From NCBI GenBank assembly GCA_947598585.1, contig CANQFK010000003.1, positions 1 through 64,000 on the forward strand: 64,000 nt of DNA, read 5' to 3'. How positions within the stretch are numbered: the first letter of the stretch is position 1; every line of letters begins with the position of its first letter. The notes beneath the pieces are model-generated. The model ran no database searches and was not told the origin of the DNA. It saw only the letters and a list, made by a program, of their open reading frames with translations. Source of the stretch: an uncultured Clostridia bacterium. GTDB taxonomy: Bacteria > Bacillota > Clostridia > Christensenellales > Pumilibacteraceae. The translations under genes were made by a program, and so were the position numbers. This document shows positions 25,432 to 34,146 of this stretch, in pieces.

Positions 25432-26751
25432 ATGGACCCTGCCAGTCGGTATTCATCGTTAATTTCTGCAACAGGCAACAACAATTACATCTGGATAATT
25501 TTCGTGCTCGTATTTTTGCTTATTTTTTCCGCTTACTTTTCGGCGACCGAAACGGCTTATACGTCGTGCAACAGGATAAGGCTGAAAAGTATGGAAAACA
25601 ACGATCCCAAAAATGCGAAAAAGGCGCAAAAAGTTCTTAAAAAACTCGATAATTACGACAGAGTGCTTTCGACGGTGCTCGTCGGCAACAATATAGTAAA
25701 TATAGCCGCCTCTTCGCTTGCGACCGTGCTGTTCGTGCGAATGCTCGTAGGCAAGGAAGATCTGGCGCCGGTCGTTTCCACCATAGTTTTGACCGTTATA
25801 GTTCTAATTTTCGGAGAGGTCATGCCCAAGACGTTCGCAAAAGACCACCCCGAGGTTTTCGCTATGGCGTTTCTTCCCGTGACCACGTTTTTCGAGGTGA
25901 TCTTCTTCCCGATAACCTGGGTCCTTTCGCTTATCAAAAAGATATTCAAGTCCAAAAAAGAGGCGTCCGTCACCGAGGACGAACTTATCACCATTGTCGA
26001 AGAAGCCGAAAACGAGGGCGAGATAGACAGGCACGAATCCGAACTCATTCGTTCGGCGATAGAGTTCGACGATGTGGACGTCTATGACGTCATGATCCCG
26101 AGAGTGAACGTCGAAGCGGTCCCCGACGACGCGAGCATGGACGCGATCGCGCAAATATTTCAGGACAAGGGCTATTCCCGTTTGCCCGTATATCACGAAA
26201 CGATAGACTCCGTTATAGGCATAATCCACATAAAGGACTTTTACGAACTTTATAAGGACAACAAGACGGACATTCGCCCGATAATCCAAAGCAGCATATG
26301 CGTGACGCGCAACATGAAGATAAGCGCGGCGCTTAGAGTTCTGCAAAAAGCCAAGATACACCTTGCCGTGGTCGTGGACGAGTTCGGAGGCACCGAGGGC
26401 ATAGTTACGCTCGAAGACATAATCGAGGAACTTGTGGGCGAGATATACGACGAACACGACGAAGTGGAAGTGCTCATAAAGCAGCAGAGCGACGGCTCGT
26501 ATATCGTCAACGGCGCGGAAAATCTTGCCGACCTGTTTGAAATGCTCGGCAAAAACGTAGATACGGGCGAGGAGTTCGAATCGACTTCGGTGGGCGGCTT
26601 TGTGACCGAACAGCTCAAACGAATACCCAACCAGGGCGAAGAGTTCATGTACGAAAATCTCAAATTCACCATAATGAAAGCGGACACGAGAAAGGTGCTC
26701 GAAGTGAAGGTCGAGGTAGTGGAGCCGTCCGAGGTCCAATCGGAAGAATAA
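25432..26751 (+). CDS. DUF21/CBS/CorC_HlyC membrane protein (magnesium exporter-like)
   Basis: 439 residues of the CNNM/MpfA/CorC family. The N-terminal DUF21 region has three or four helices (about 20-165, with FSATETAYTS and FGEVMPKTFA), then a CBS pair (about 210-345, MIPRVNVEAV and VVVDEFGGTEGIVT) and a C-terminal CorC_HlyC domain (about 355-430). Known members export Mg2+ or handle divalent ions. AAGGAAGG lies about 15 nt before the ATG, which is long. The leader is too short for an M-box riboswitch. Confidence 0.88.
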   Translation: MDPASRYSSLISATGNNNYIWIIFVLVFLLIFSAYFSATETAYTSCNRIRLKSMENNDPKNAKKAQKVLKKLDNYDRVLSTVLVGNNIVNIAASSLATVLFVRMLVGKEDLAPVVSTIVLTVIVLIFGEVMPKTFAKDHPEVFAMAFLPVTTFFEVIFFPITWVLSLIKKIFKSKKEASVTEDELITIVEEAENEGEIDRHESELIRSAIEFDDVDVYDVMIPRVNVEAVPDDASMDAIAQIFQDKGYSRLPVYHETIDSVIGIIHIKDFYELYKDNKTDIRPIIQSSICVTRNMKISAALRVLQKAKIHLAVVVDEFGGTEGIVTLEDIIEELVGEIYDEHDEVEVLIKQQSDGSYIVNGAENLADLFEMLGKNVDTGEEFESTSVGGFVTEQLKRIPNQGEEFMYENLKFTIMKADTRKVLEVKVEVVEPSEVQSEE

Positions 26752-26788
26752 TTTTTTTGATTTTTTTAAAAAAAGCGGTAAAAAACAC

Positions 26789-26817
26789 TTGACAAATCGA
26801 ATTTTTGGGTATATAAT
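26789..26817 (+). promoter_or_regulatory. consensus promoter with no downstream gene
   Basis: TTGACA at 26789-26794, 17-bp spacer, TATAAT at 26812-26817: a perfect consensus. The only gene beyond it lies on the opposite strand, so the product should be an RNA ending at the terminator near 26913. Confidence 0.8.
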
Positions 26818-26823
26818 AAGTAC

Positions 26824-26913
26824 ATAAAACTTAGAAATGTTTTAGCTCATCATTTTCCCCCTTATCATAGACGAAACGACATGCGAATTTTTTGTGTGAC
26901 GTTTCGTTTTTTT
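26824..26913 (+). ncRNA. candidate small regulatory RNA with C-rich loop
   Basis: About 90 nt from the predicted start point. A short 5' hairpin (aaaac/gtttt) is followed by an unpaired stretch containing ttttcccccttatc (26853-26866), which could pair with AAGGGGG-type ribosome sites. The unit ends in a terminator: acgaaacg (26871-26878) with cgtttcgt (26900-26907), extended by aca/tgt, followed by seven T. C-rich unpaired seeds of this kind are typical of Bacillota sRNAs that block translation. No family assigned. The remaining gene-free bases to 26977 hold only low-complexity T-rich sequence. Confidence 0.55.
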
Positions 26914-26977
26914 ATGGGGTTTTTTATTCGCTTTTATGCGGGGAGCGGTCGCTCTGCCGTTTTTTTGTTTTAAAGGC

Positions 26978-27006
26978 AAAAAAAGACCGATGAAGATATG
27001 TCGGTC
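26978..27006 (-). terminator. terminator of the PRC-barrel gene
   Basis: On the minus strand, gaccga and tcggtc (27001-27006 and 26985-26990) form a stem followed by seven T (26978-26984). Confidence 0.75.
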
Positions 27007-27058
27007 GATATAAATTGCCGAGGCGTTTGATAACGCGCCGAGGAGTTTTTTGCTTATA

Positions 27059-27715
27059 TCAAAGAGCGTTTAGCGCGAGAATGACGAGTTTTCCCTCGTG
27101 TTTTGCCGTTTCTATTATCGAGTCGGTCACTTTTTCTCCTTCGCGCGCTATAATCTTGCCGTCTAAGGCGAGAATGGTGCGTTGCAGCTTTTTGCCGAGC
27201 AAAAAGTCGTATGACGGAGCAAAACCCGTGCGTTTGGGCAGGCGGATCTCCTGTTTGCGCACGCCGCGCTCCTTTTTGACGGAAACGGGTCGCAATTTTA
27301 TCGGTTTTTCGCCGCATGCAAAGACAAGCACCGATCCCGCCGAAATCAGGTCGGAAGCGGGGAACGTTTTTTCTCCCACCGCGAATGAGTCCACTTTTGT
27401 CCCGTCCATGATTATATCCGAGATCGCGCCGAGCGATCGTCCGTTTTGATCGAAGGCATAGCTGTTTATGGGATTGACGAGCCCGTCGGCGTTTTCCGCC
27501 AGCCCGTCGGCGTTTTTTACCACGACGGCGTCGCTGTCGAAATTCATCAATTTGCTCAGCGGCAAAAATCTCAGATCGTCGTCTTTGTTATACAGCATGA
27601 CGAAAGTTCCTTTCGCCATTTTTTCGTCGAAACATATGTTAGAGATCGTTCCGAGGATCTGCGCTTCGCTCAAAGCAAGAATAGGTTTACCCAACAAGTC
27701 GCTGACTTTATACAT
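27059..27715 (-). CDS. PRC-barrel domain protein
   Basis: 218 residues with two PRC-barrel-like halves: residues about 1-75 (MYKVSDLLGKPILAL, GTISNICFDE) and about 80-135 (GRSLGAISDIIMDG). PRC barrels bind partner proteins or RNA; no specific role is assignable. A near-duplicate NADGL appears twice around 68-80. The C-terminal 70 residues are basic and unassigned. GGGAG precedes the ATG on the minus strand. No clear promoter was found in the 74 bp to the window's plus-strand promoter at 27789. Confidence 0.75.
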   Translation of the reverse strand: MYKVSDLLGKPILALSEAQILGTISNICFDEKMAKGTFVMLYNKDDDLRFLPLSKLMNFDSDAVVVKNADGLAENADGLVNPINSYAFDQNGRSLGAISDIIMDGTKVDSFAVGEKTFPASDLISAGSVLVFACGEKPIKLRPVSVKKERGVRKQEIRLPKRTGFAPSYDFLLGKKLQRTILALDGKIIAREGEKVTDSIIETAKHEGKLVILALNAL

Positions 27716-27788
27716 AAATAGCTCCCGAGAAAAAAGTATTACAATTTATTTTACCGTAAAAACCGCGCAATTATTACTATAATTTAGA

Positions 27789-27817
27789 TTGACTTTTTGC
27801 CGATAATGGGATAAAAT
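27789..27817 (+). promoter_or_regulatory. promoter of the DUF1858-pth-mfd operon
   Basis: TTGACT at 27789-27794, 17-bp spacer, TAAAAT at 27812-27817. Confidence 0.75.
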
Positions 27818-27842
27818 ATAAACAAACAGGAGGATATATATC

Positions 27843-28037
27843 ATGGTCAATAAAAATATGACGATTTATGAGGTTTTGCAACTTAAACCGGGCTGCGAGG
27901 ATATCTTTTACAGCTTCGGAATGCATTGCCTCGGTTGCCCCGTTTCGCGCGGAGAATCTGTCGAAGCGGCTGCATCGGCGCACGGCATCGATGTGGACGC
28001 GCTCATAAAGGCGCTCAACGAATTCGAGGCAAAATAA
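27843..28037 (+). CDS. DUF1858 redox-disulfide domain protein
   Basis: 64 residues forming a single DUF1858 (hybrid-cluster-associated disulfide) domain with the CLGC pair at Cys29 and Cys32. Such proteins are common in strict anaerobes and are thought to carry a redox-active disulfide. AGGAGG at 27829-27834 is a strong ribosome site. First gene before pth and mfd. Confidence 0.88.
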   Translation: MVNKNMTIYEVLQLKPGCEDIFYSFGMHCLGCPVSRGESVEAAASAHGIDVDALIKALNEFEAK

Positions 28038-28038
28038 A

Positions 28039-28569
28039 TTGAAACTTGTTGTCGGACTTGGCAACTACGGATCCCAATATGCCCATACTCATCACAATAT
28101 GGGCTTTTTGGTTGTTGAATGTCTGGCGTCGAGGCTAAACGTAAAGTTCAAGACGCGCGAATGCGAAAGCCTTGTCGCAAAGGCTTATGTAAACGGCGAA
28201 ACGGTCGTTCTTGCTCAGCCTCAGACGTACATGAATTTGTCGGGAGTGGCGGTCAAACAGCTACTGCGCAAATACAAATGCGACAGCAAGGACCTCATCG
28301 TCGCATACGACGACATAGACTTGCCGCGATACGACATTCGCGTCAGGCAAAAGGGTAGCGCAGGCACGCACAACGGCATGCGCAACATAATCGAAAATAT
28401 CGCCACCGAGGACTTCCCGCGAGTGAGAGTGGGGATAGGCAAACCGCCGCTCGGCATGCCCCTTGTGGATTTTGTGCTGTGCGAAGTGCCCAAAGCCGAC
28501 AGGGAGCAAATGGCTCGAACCATAGAAAAAGCAGCGGATGAGATCGAAAAGCTGTTATGTTTGACGTAA
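28039..28569 (+). CDS. pth: peptidyl-tRNA hydrolase
   Basis: Releases peptides from tRNAs dropped by ribosomes. 176 residues with the family signatures: VVGLGNYGSQYAHTHHNMGF (catalytic His near 20), QPQTYMNLSG, AYDDIDLP and GSAGTHNGMRNI. The start is TTG, one base after the preceding stop, with GAGG about 9 nt upstream. It overlaps mfd by 13 nt. Confidence 0.94.
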   Translation: MKLVVGLGNYGSQYAHTHHNMGFLVVECLASRLNVKFKTRECESLVAKAYVNGETVVLAQPQTYMNLSGVAVKQLLRKYKCDSKDLIVAYDDIDLPRYDIRVRQKGSAGTHNGMRNIIENIATEDFPRVRVGIGKPPLGMPLVDFVLCEVPKADREQMARTIEKAADEIEKLLCLT

Positions 28570-31500
28570 AAGAATTTCTAAAAGGCGGAAAAGCCGCCGA
28601 AATAATCGACGCTTTATCGGACGGAAAGAATGTTTCCGTCCTTTCGGCGCAATTCGGGCAAAAAACCGCTATCGCTTGTTTGTTGCCCGAATTTGTTTAC
28701 GTTTGTCCCGACTATGTTACGGCAAAGCAGGCATACGATCAGATCTCCTGTATGCGCGAGGCGGTGTATTTGCCCGCGTCGCCCGACGTGCTTACTTATG
28801 CGCGCATAAGATCGGGCGACGGAAACGCCGAACGAATAAAGGCGCTGTACAAGATATCGTCGGGCAAAGTCAAAGTCATAGTTACCCATGTGGAAGCCAT
28901 GATGCAGCTTTTCCCTCGGCCCGAGGCGTTCAAAGAGCTCGGCTTTACGCTCAAAAAGGGCGACGAAATAGATTTTACTTCTCTTCCCGCCAAGCTGATA
29001 AAGGCGGGATACAGACGAGTCACCCATGTGGACGGACAGGGACAATTTGCCGTGCGCGGCGATATTCTCGACGTTTCGCCCGTCATCTATGATTTCGGCG
29101 TGCGCGTGGAATTTTTCGGCGACGAAGTGGACGAGATAAAGAGTTTTGATTACTATTCGCAACTTTCGATAGGCAGTTTGAACGAAGTCGACATATGCCC
29201 CAATACTTTTATCACGACGGGCGACGCCGATCTCGGTCTTATAAAGGGCAACGCAAGCGATATAATAGGCGATCTGCGGCTCAAACTCGAAAACGGGAAC
29301 GGCGATCCGTCCCTTTCGTTCATCATGCCGCTTTTGCCGCATTCGGTATTCAAAGATTTCGTAAAGAGCAAGTATATAGTTTACGAGGACGCAAAACAGG
29401 TGAGCGACAGCGCCGCCATGTACCTTCGCGAATATGAGTCGCGTCTTAAAAATCTCATCTTGCAGGGCGCGCCGTTTGTGGAGGGGCAGTTGAGCAACGA
29501 CCTTTCGTACGACGGAGTCAAACTTGCCTTTCAGAACATAAGCAACGCAAACAGGCTGTTTTCGCCCGATAAAGTCGTTACTCTCGGCACGTTTACCCCC
29601 TTGACGTACAGGAGAAATTTCGACGCGCTCGCTACGGATATCAAGAATTGGGGGGCGTCGGGCTATACCGTGGCGGTATGTTGCGGCGACGAAAGAATAA
29701 AAAACAACCTGTATGATCTGCTTTTCGAAAAGGAAGCCGTGTTTTCGGATATGTATCTTTTGACCGAAAAGCTGGAAACGGGATTTGTATTTCACGATTC
29801 CCGACTTGTGGTCATAGGCACATATGACATGGTGAGCAAAAAGACGGGCGCCAAGAGGATAAGCAGGAGCAAACGCGATGTGTTCACCATTCCTCAGGCG
29901 GGCGAATACGTCGTTCACAACGTGCACGGCATAGGAATAATGGAATCCGTGTCCAGAATGACCATGGGCGGTTGCACGAGGGACTATGTAATAATCCGCT
30001 ATCGCGACGGCGACAAGCTGTACGTTCCCGTCGAAAACATGGATTGCCTCAGCAAGTATGTGGCGGGCGGCGAGGACCCCAAACTCAACAAGATAGGCGG
30101 AGCGGATTTCGCGCGAATAAAGGAAAAGGTGAGATCTTCGGTAAAGGAGATGGCTTTTTCGCTTTTGCAACTCTATGCCGAGAGGGCGGAAGCAAAAGGA
30201 TACGTCTATTCTTCGGACAACAAGATGCTCGAAGAATTCGACGCGGCGTTTCCGTACGTTCCGACCGAGGACCAGATCACTTCCGAAAGGGAGTGTATCG
30301 ACGACCTTACGCATGGCAAGATAATGGACAGATTGCTTTGCGGCGACGTCGGATACGGAAAGACCGAGGTGGCGTTGCGCGTTGCGTACAAGGTGATAAG
30401 CGAGGGCAAGCAAGTCGCTTTCATCTCTCCGACGACCATTCTCGCCAAGCAGCACTTCAAGACGGCGACCGAACGAATGTCGCCTTTCGGCGTGAATTTG
30501 TGTTCGCTCACGAGGCTGGACGACGCGCAAAGCATAAAAAAGAGCCTTGAAGGTCTTAAAAGCGGAAAGATCGACCTTGCCGTCGGCACGCACAGATTGC
30601 TCAGTTCTGACGTTAAATTCAAAGATCTCGGCTTGCTCATTCTCGACGAGGAGCAGCGTTTCGGCGTTGCGGACAAGGAAAAACTTAAACTTATAAAGAA
30701 AAACGTAAACGTGCTCACGCTTTCGGCGACGCCCATTCCGCGCACCTTGCATATGTCGATGACGGGCATAAGGGACATGAGCGTTCTTACCATGCCTCCG
30801 TCCGAACGTATCCCCGTTCAGACTTACGTTTCGGAATATTCGGACAGCCTTGTTTACGACGCGGTCATGAGAGAGGTCGGCAGGGGCGGACAGGTGTTCA
30901 TAGTCTACAACAGAGTGGAGAGCATAGCCTCGTTCGCCGAAAAAATGCAGGCTTTGCTCGGCGATATAAGGATCTCGGTGGGACACGGACAAATGAAAGA
31001 GGACGCGCTCGAAAAGACTATCGACGACTTTGTGGCGGGCAAGAGCGACGTTCTTATCGCAAGCACCATTATCGAAAACGGAATAGACATGCCGCGCGCC
31101 AACACCATGATAGTCATAGATTCGGACAGATTGGGACTGTCGCAACTCTATCAATTGAGGGGCAGGATAGGCAGGAGCAACAGGCTGGCGTATGTCTTTT
31201 TTACATACTCGGACAAGCTGCTCAGCGAAACGGCGTACAAAAGGTTGGAAGCGATCACGCAGTTCACCGAATTCGGTTCGGGCTTCAAGATCGCCATGCG
31301 CGACCTCGAAATACGCGGTGCGGGCAATATCCTCGGCAAGGCTCAGCACGGCCATCTCGAAAAGGTCGGTTACGACATGTATTGCAAGATATTAAAGGAA
31401 GCGGTCGAGGAACTCAAAGGCAATCGCACGTCGGAAACGAACGAAGTCAAAGTTTCCATAGACTTCGAAGCCTATGTCCCCGACGGCTATATCACGGACG

Positions 31501-31871
31501 AAGAACGCAGGATAGATCTGTATTCGAGGATTTCCACCATATCATCGATGGACGAGGTGCGCAAACTTCATTCCGAACTTTGCGACGTTTACGGCGAAGT
31601 GCCCAAGCCGCTCAAAGACCTCATAGCCGTTGCGCTCGTCAAGAATCTCGGAGCGAAGATAGGGGCTACGAAAGTGATGTTCAAAAAAGTCGAGGCGGAA
31701 GTTTATTTCGACAAAATAAAGGATATAAATAAAAATGTGTACGACAAAGCGACCTCTTTGGGGTGCGTGATAAACACTTCTCCGCCTTATATAGGCTTTA
31801 TAGGAGTGGGTGCGCAAAAAAAATTGTTAAATTTTTTGATAAATTGCCCGACTATGCCCTTAAACCCTTGA
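28557..31871 (+). CDS. mfd: transcription-repair coupling factor Mfd
   Basis: 1104-residue DNA translocase that removes stalled RNA polymerase and recruits UvrA. It shows the UvrB-like N-terminal region, the RNA polymerase-interacting domain (about 450-520, GEYVVHNVHGIGIMESVSRM), the RecG-like motor with LCGDVGYGKTEVA, LILDEEQRFG and SATPIPRTLHMSM, and the TRCF C-terminal domain. Length is normal. pth-mfd adjacency is classic for Bacillota. It starts inside the end of pth. Confidence 0.96.
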   Translation: MFDVKEFLKGGKAAEIIDALSDGKNVSVLSAQFGQKTAIACLLPEFVYVCPDYVTAKQAYDQISCMREAVYLPASPDVLTYARIRSGDGNAERIKALYKISSGKVKVIVTHVEAMMQLFPRPEAFKELGFTLKKGDEIDFTSLPAKLIKAGYRRVTHVDGQGQFAVRGDILDVSPVIYDFGVRVEFFGDEVDEIKSFDYYSQLSIGSLNEVDICPNTFITTGDADLGLIKGNASDIIGDLRLKLENGNGDPSLSFIMPLLPHSVFKDFVKSKYIVYEDAKQVSDSAAMYLREYESRLKNLILQGAPFVEGQLSNDLSYDGVKLAFQNISNANRLFSPDKVVTLGTFTPLTYRRNFDALATDIKNWGASGYTVAVCCGDERIKNNLYDLLFEKEAVFSDMYLLTEKLETGFVFHDSRLVVIGTYDMVSKKTGAKRISRSKRDVFTIPQAGEYVVHNVHGIGIMESVSRMTMGGCTRDYVIIRYRDGDKLYVPVENMDCLSKYVAGGEDPKLNKIGGADFARIKEKVRSSVKEMAFSLLQLYAERAEAKGYVYSSDNKMLEEFDAAFPYVPTEDQITSERECIDDLTHGKIMDRLLCGDVGYGKTEVALRVAYKVISEGKQVAFISPTTILAKQHFKTATERMSPFGVNLCSLTRLDDAQSIKKSLEGLKSGKIDLAVGTHRLLSSDVKFKDLGLLILDEEQRFGVADKEKLKLIKKNVNVLTLSATPIPRTLHMSMTGIRDMSVLTMPPSERIPVQTYVSEYSDSLVYDAVMREVGRGGQVFIVYNRVESIASFAEKMQALLGDIRISVGHGQMKEDALEKTIDDFVAGKSDVLIASTIIENGIDMPRANTMIVIDSDRLGLSQLYQLRGRIGRSNRLAYVFFTYSDKLLSETAYKRLEAITQFTEFGSGFKIAMRDLEIRGAGNILGKAQHGHLEKVGYDMYCKILKEAVEELKGNRTSETNEVKVSIDFEAYVPDGYITDEERRIDLYSRISTISSMDEVRKLHSELCDVYGEVPKPLKDLIAVALVKNLGAKIGATKVMFKKVEAEVYFDKIKDINKNVYDKATSLGCVINTSPPYIGFIGVGAQKKLLNFLINCPTMPLNP

Positions 31872-31896
31872 TTTTTTTTTTGAATTACAGTATAAT
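31868..31896 (+). promoter_or_regulatory. promoter of the PrsA-like gene
   Basis: TTGATT at 31868-31873 (overlapping the mfd stop), 17-bp spacer, TATAAT at 31891-31896. Confidence 0.7.
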
Positions 31897-31944
31897 AATC
31901 AGTACTTGTAAGTATATAGCTTAATAAATGGACAAGAGGAAAAA

Positions 31945-33726
31945 ATGAAAAAATTAGCATGTTTGGTCATTTGCTTGATGCTTTCGGTCATGACGCTATG
32001 CGCATGCGACAGCACATACGAAAACAGTTTTATCAAGCATAATTACGAAAGGGATTACAGACAGGTCATCGTGACGATAGATCCCATTACCGAGAAGAAC
32101 GTAAGAGTCGAGGACAATAAAGAAATAGATTTTACTACCGAGGGCAGCAAGATCTATAAATATCAACTCGTCAATTTCATCAATAACTATGCCAATGCCT
32201 ATGTAAACACATACGGTTGGTCTTACGATCAGGTGGTGGATTACGGCGTCGAGCAGCTTATTCTCAACGAGCTTGTACTGATGACCGCGGATATCATGTT
32301 CGAGACCCGCGAAATTTTCTGGACGCAGGAAGACATAGACGAAGTTCAACATTCGGTATATTCTTCGATAGAAAACTATTATAACGATATTTACAACGAA
32401 GTGCTTGACGATATGGGGTACGATCCTGTTGTGGTGCCCGACAGCGAATCCGACAGTTCCGAAACGACCTATCCCGTAAGAGAGGAGCAAACCGAGGAAA
32501 CGAAACGTCTGGAAACTCCCGAAAGCGAACGCATTTACGGCAAAAACGCAAAACACGACGATTGGTATTTCGAGAGCAAATGGTATATCGAAGATGAGGA
32601 TAACAAAAATTCTCTTCCCGGCAATTACGGCGACGAAGTTGCGAGAGCAGCCGCAAGAGAGGCGGTAAGACGTCTTGTCACCATGTTCTCCGAAAACGCG
32701 GAAAATATCATCGGACTCACCGATGAGGAAAAGGCGCAGATAGACGAGGACATCGAGGACCTCAAAGCCACTATCGACGAGGACGGCGCTGATTATGCGT
32801 ATATGCAACTCGGCAAAACGCTTCTCATCAAAAAACTCATAGGCGACGGTATTATTTCCTCTCAGAAGATGACCATTCTCGAAGATATAATCGAAGAGCG
32901 CGTCACCGTTTCCGACGAGGAAATAGTCGAAAAGTATAACAAAATGCTCGCCGAGCAGATGACAAACTATTCCGACGCCGCTCAATACGATTCCGCCGTC
33001 ACGGGCGACGATATGGTGCTCTACCATGCCAACGATAACTATATTTTCGTAAAACACATTCTCATTCCGTTCTCCGACGCGCAAAAGGAATATCTCACTT
33101 CTTACAAGGAGATAAGCACCGAGGAAGAATATATCGCCGAGCGCAATCGCGAGGTGAACAATATCGTGGCATACGCCCACGTCAACGGCGAGGACGACAA
33201 AACCCGTCCCCTTACCGTGGATCAGATATGGAGCAAGGTCAAGGCGGAAATGGCGCGTGCGAGCGCGAGCGCGTACGACGCGGAAAGAAAATTCGACGAC
33301 CTTATCTATACTTACAACACCGACCCGGGGATCTTCGACAACGCGACGGGCTACGCAGTCAAATACAAGCTCGACGAGGGCGAGGACGAAACGTATATGA
33401 CCGAATTTGCGCAGACGGCGAGAGCGTTCAGAGATGAGGGCTACAAGGTGGGCGACATTTACAACGAGTATGTCGTGACCGACTACGGCGTTCACATCAT
33501 GTACTTTGCGGGCGAACATCACAGCGGCGAAAAACTCAATCTCAATTCGTACACCACGCCGGGCAGATACACCTTGGTAAAAGACGTGATAAAGGACGAA
33601 CTTCTCCAAACGAAGGCGAACAACGAGTTCAACGTTTGGAGCGATGAAAGGATACAGTATTATCGCTATGTATTGAAGATAGCGAAAACTCATGAGAAAG
33701 CATACAAGGATCTTTACGAAGACTGA
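31945..33726 (+). CDS. PrsA/SurA-like foldase lipoprotein with parvulin domain
   Basis: 593-residue lipoprotein (signal peptide, lipobox LCAC, Cys21). Residues about 365-535 look like a parvulin PPIase domain: VKHILIPFSDAQ, then GIFDNATGYAVKY, and TDYGVHIMYFAGE near its end. An acidic Asp/Glu/Ser insert lies around 155-200. It should sit outside the membrane and help secreted proteins fold, useful next to the many lipoproteins here. It is about twice the length of Bacillus PrsA. AAGAGGA precedes the ATG. Confidence 0.78.
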   Translation: MKKLACLVICLMLSVMTLCACDSTYENSFIKHNYERDYRQVIVTIDPITEKNVRVEDNKEIDFTTEGSKIYKYQLVNFINNYANAYVNTYGWSYDQVVDYGVEQLILNELVLMTADIMFETREIFWTQEDIDEVQHSVYSSIENYYNDIYNEVLDDMGYDPVVVPDSESDSSETTYPVREEQTEETKRLETPESERIYGKNAKHDDWYFESKWYIEDEDNKNSLPGNYGDEVARAAAREAVRRLVTMFSENAENIIGLTDEEKAQIDEDIEDLKATIDEDGADYAYMQLGKTLLIKKLIGDGIISSQKMTILEDIIEERVTVSDEEIVEKYNKMLAEQMTNYSDAAQYDSAVTGDDMVLYHANDNYIFVKHILIPFSDAQKEYLTSYKEISTEEEYIAERNREVNNIVAYAHVNGEDDKTRPLTVDQIWSKVKAEMARASASAYDAERKFDDLIYTYNTDPGIFDNATGYAVKYKLDEGEDETYMTEFAQTARAFRDEGYKVGDIYNEYVVTDYGVHIMYFAGEHHSGEKLNLNSYTTPGRYTLVKDVIKDELLQTKANNEFNVWSDERIQYYRYVLKIAKTHEKAYKDLYED

Positions 33727-33744
33727 TTAGCGAATAAAATAAAT

Positions 33745-33774
33745 AAAATGCACCTTTACGAGGGTGCATTTTTT
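33745..33774 (+). terminator. terminator of the PrsA-like gene
   Basis: aaaatgcacc (33745-33754) pairs with ggtgcatttt (33763-33772), followed by more T. Confidence 0.85.
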
Positions 33775-33808
33775 GTATGGTTTTTTGCTACGAAATGCGA
33801 TCTTTCGC

Positions 33809-33837
33809 TTGACAATATACCCCATGGGGTATATAAT
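33809..33837 (+). promoter_or_regulatory. copper operon promoter with embedded CsoR operator
   Basis: TTGACA at 33809-33814, 17-bp spacer, TATAAT at 33832-33837. The spacer and the start of the -10 form a perfect 20-bp palindrome, atataccccatggggtatat (33815-33834), with the CCCC-N2-GGGG core of a CsoR-type site. Bound repressor would block both boxes. The -10 ends 6 nt before the csoR ATG, so the transcript should begin at the start codon. Confidence 0.85.
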
Positions 33838-33843
33838 AATATT

Positions 33844-34146
33844 ATGGAGAATGAAACGAAGCATTGCGGTTGCAGAAAGACCATAAGGTCGGATAAGGAA
33901 AAAAAGACGATAAAAAACAGGCTCAACAGGATAGCGGGGCAGATAAACGGCATAAGCAACATGATAGACGAGGACAAATATTGCGACGACGTGCTTATCC
34001 AGCTTTCCGCCGTAAACAAGGCGATAAAGAGCCTTGCCAATCATATAGTGGAGCGACATATGCAAACTTGCGTTGTGCGTGATATTAAAGAGGGCAAAAC
34101 GGAAATAATAACCGAAGTGGTAAATTTATTCAAGAGGTTCCAATAA
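33844..34146 (+). CDS. csoR: copper-sensing repressor CsoR
   Basis: 100-residue DUF156/CsoR-family repressor. The Cu(I) ligands are in the expected spacing: Cys47, His72 and Cys76 (25 and 4 apart, as in the Mycobacterium protein). An N-terminal CGC (8-10) is extra. I choose ATG 33844 because an upstream in-frame ATG at 33748 lies inside the preceding terminator. There is no ribosome site upstream; the -10 box predicts a leaderless mRNA. Autoregulation through the palindrome is expected. Its last base is the first base of the copA ATG. Confidence 0.92.
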   Translation: MENETKHCGCRKTIRSDKEKKTIKNRLNRIAGQINGISNMIDEDKYCDDVLIQLSAVNKAIKSLANHIVERHMQTCVVRDIKEGKTEIITEVVNLFKRFQ

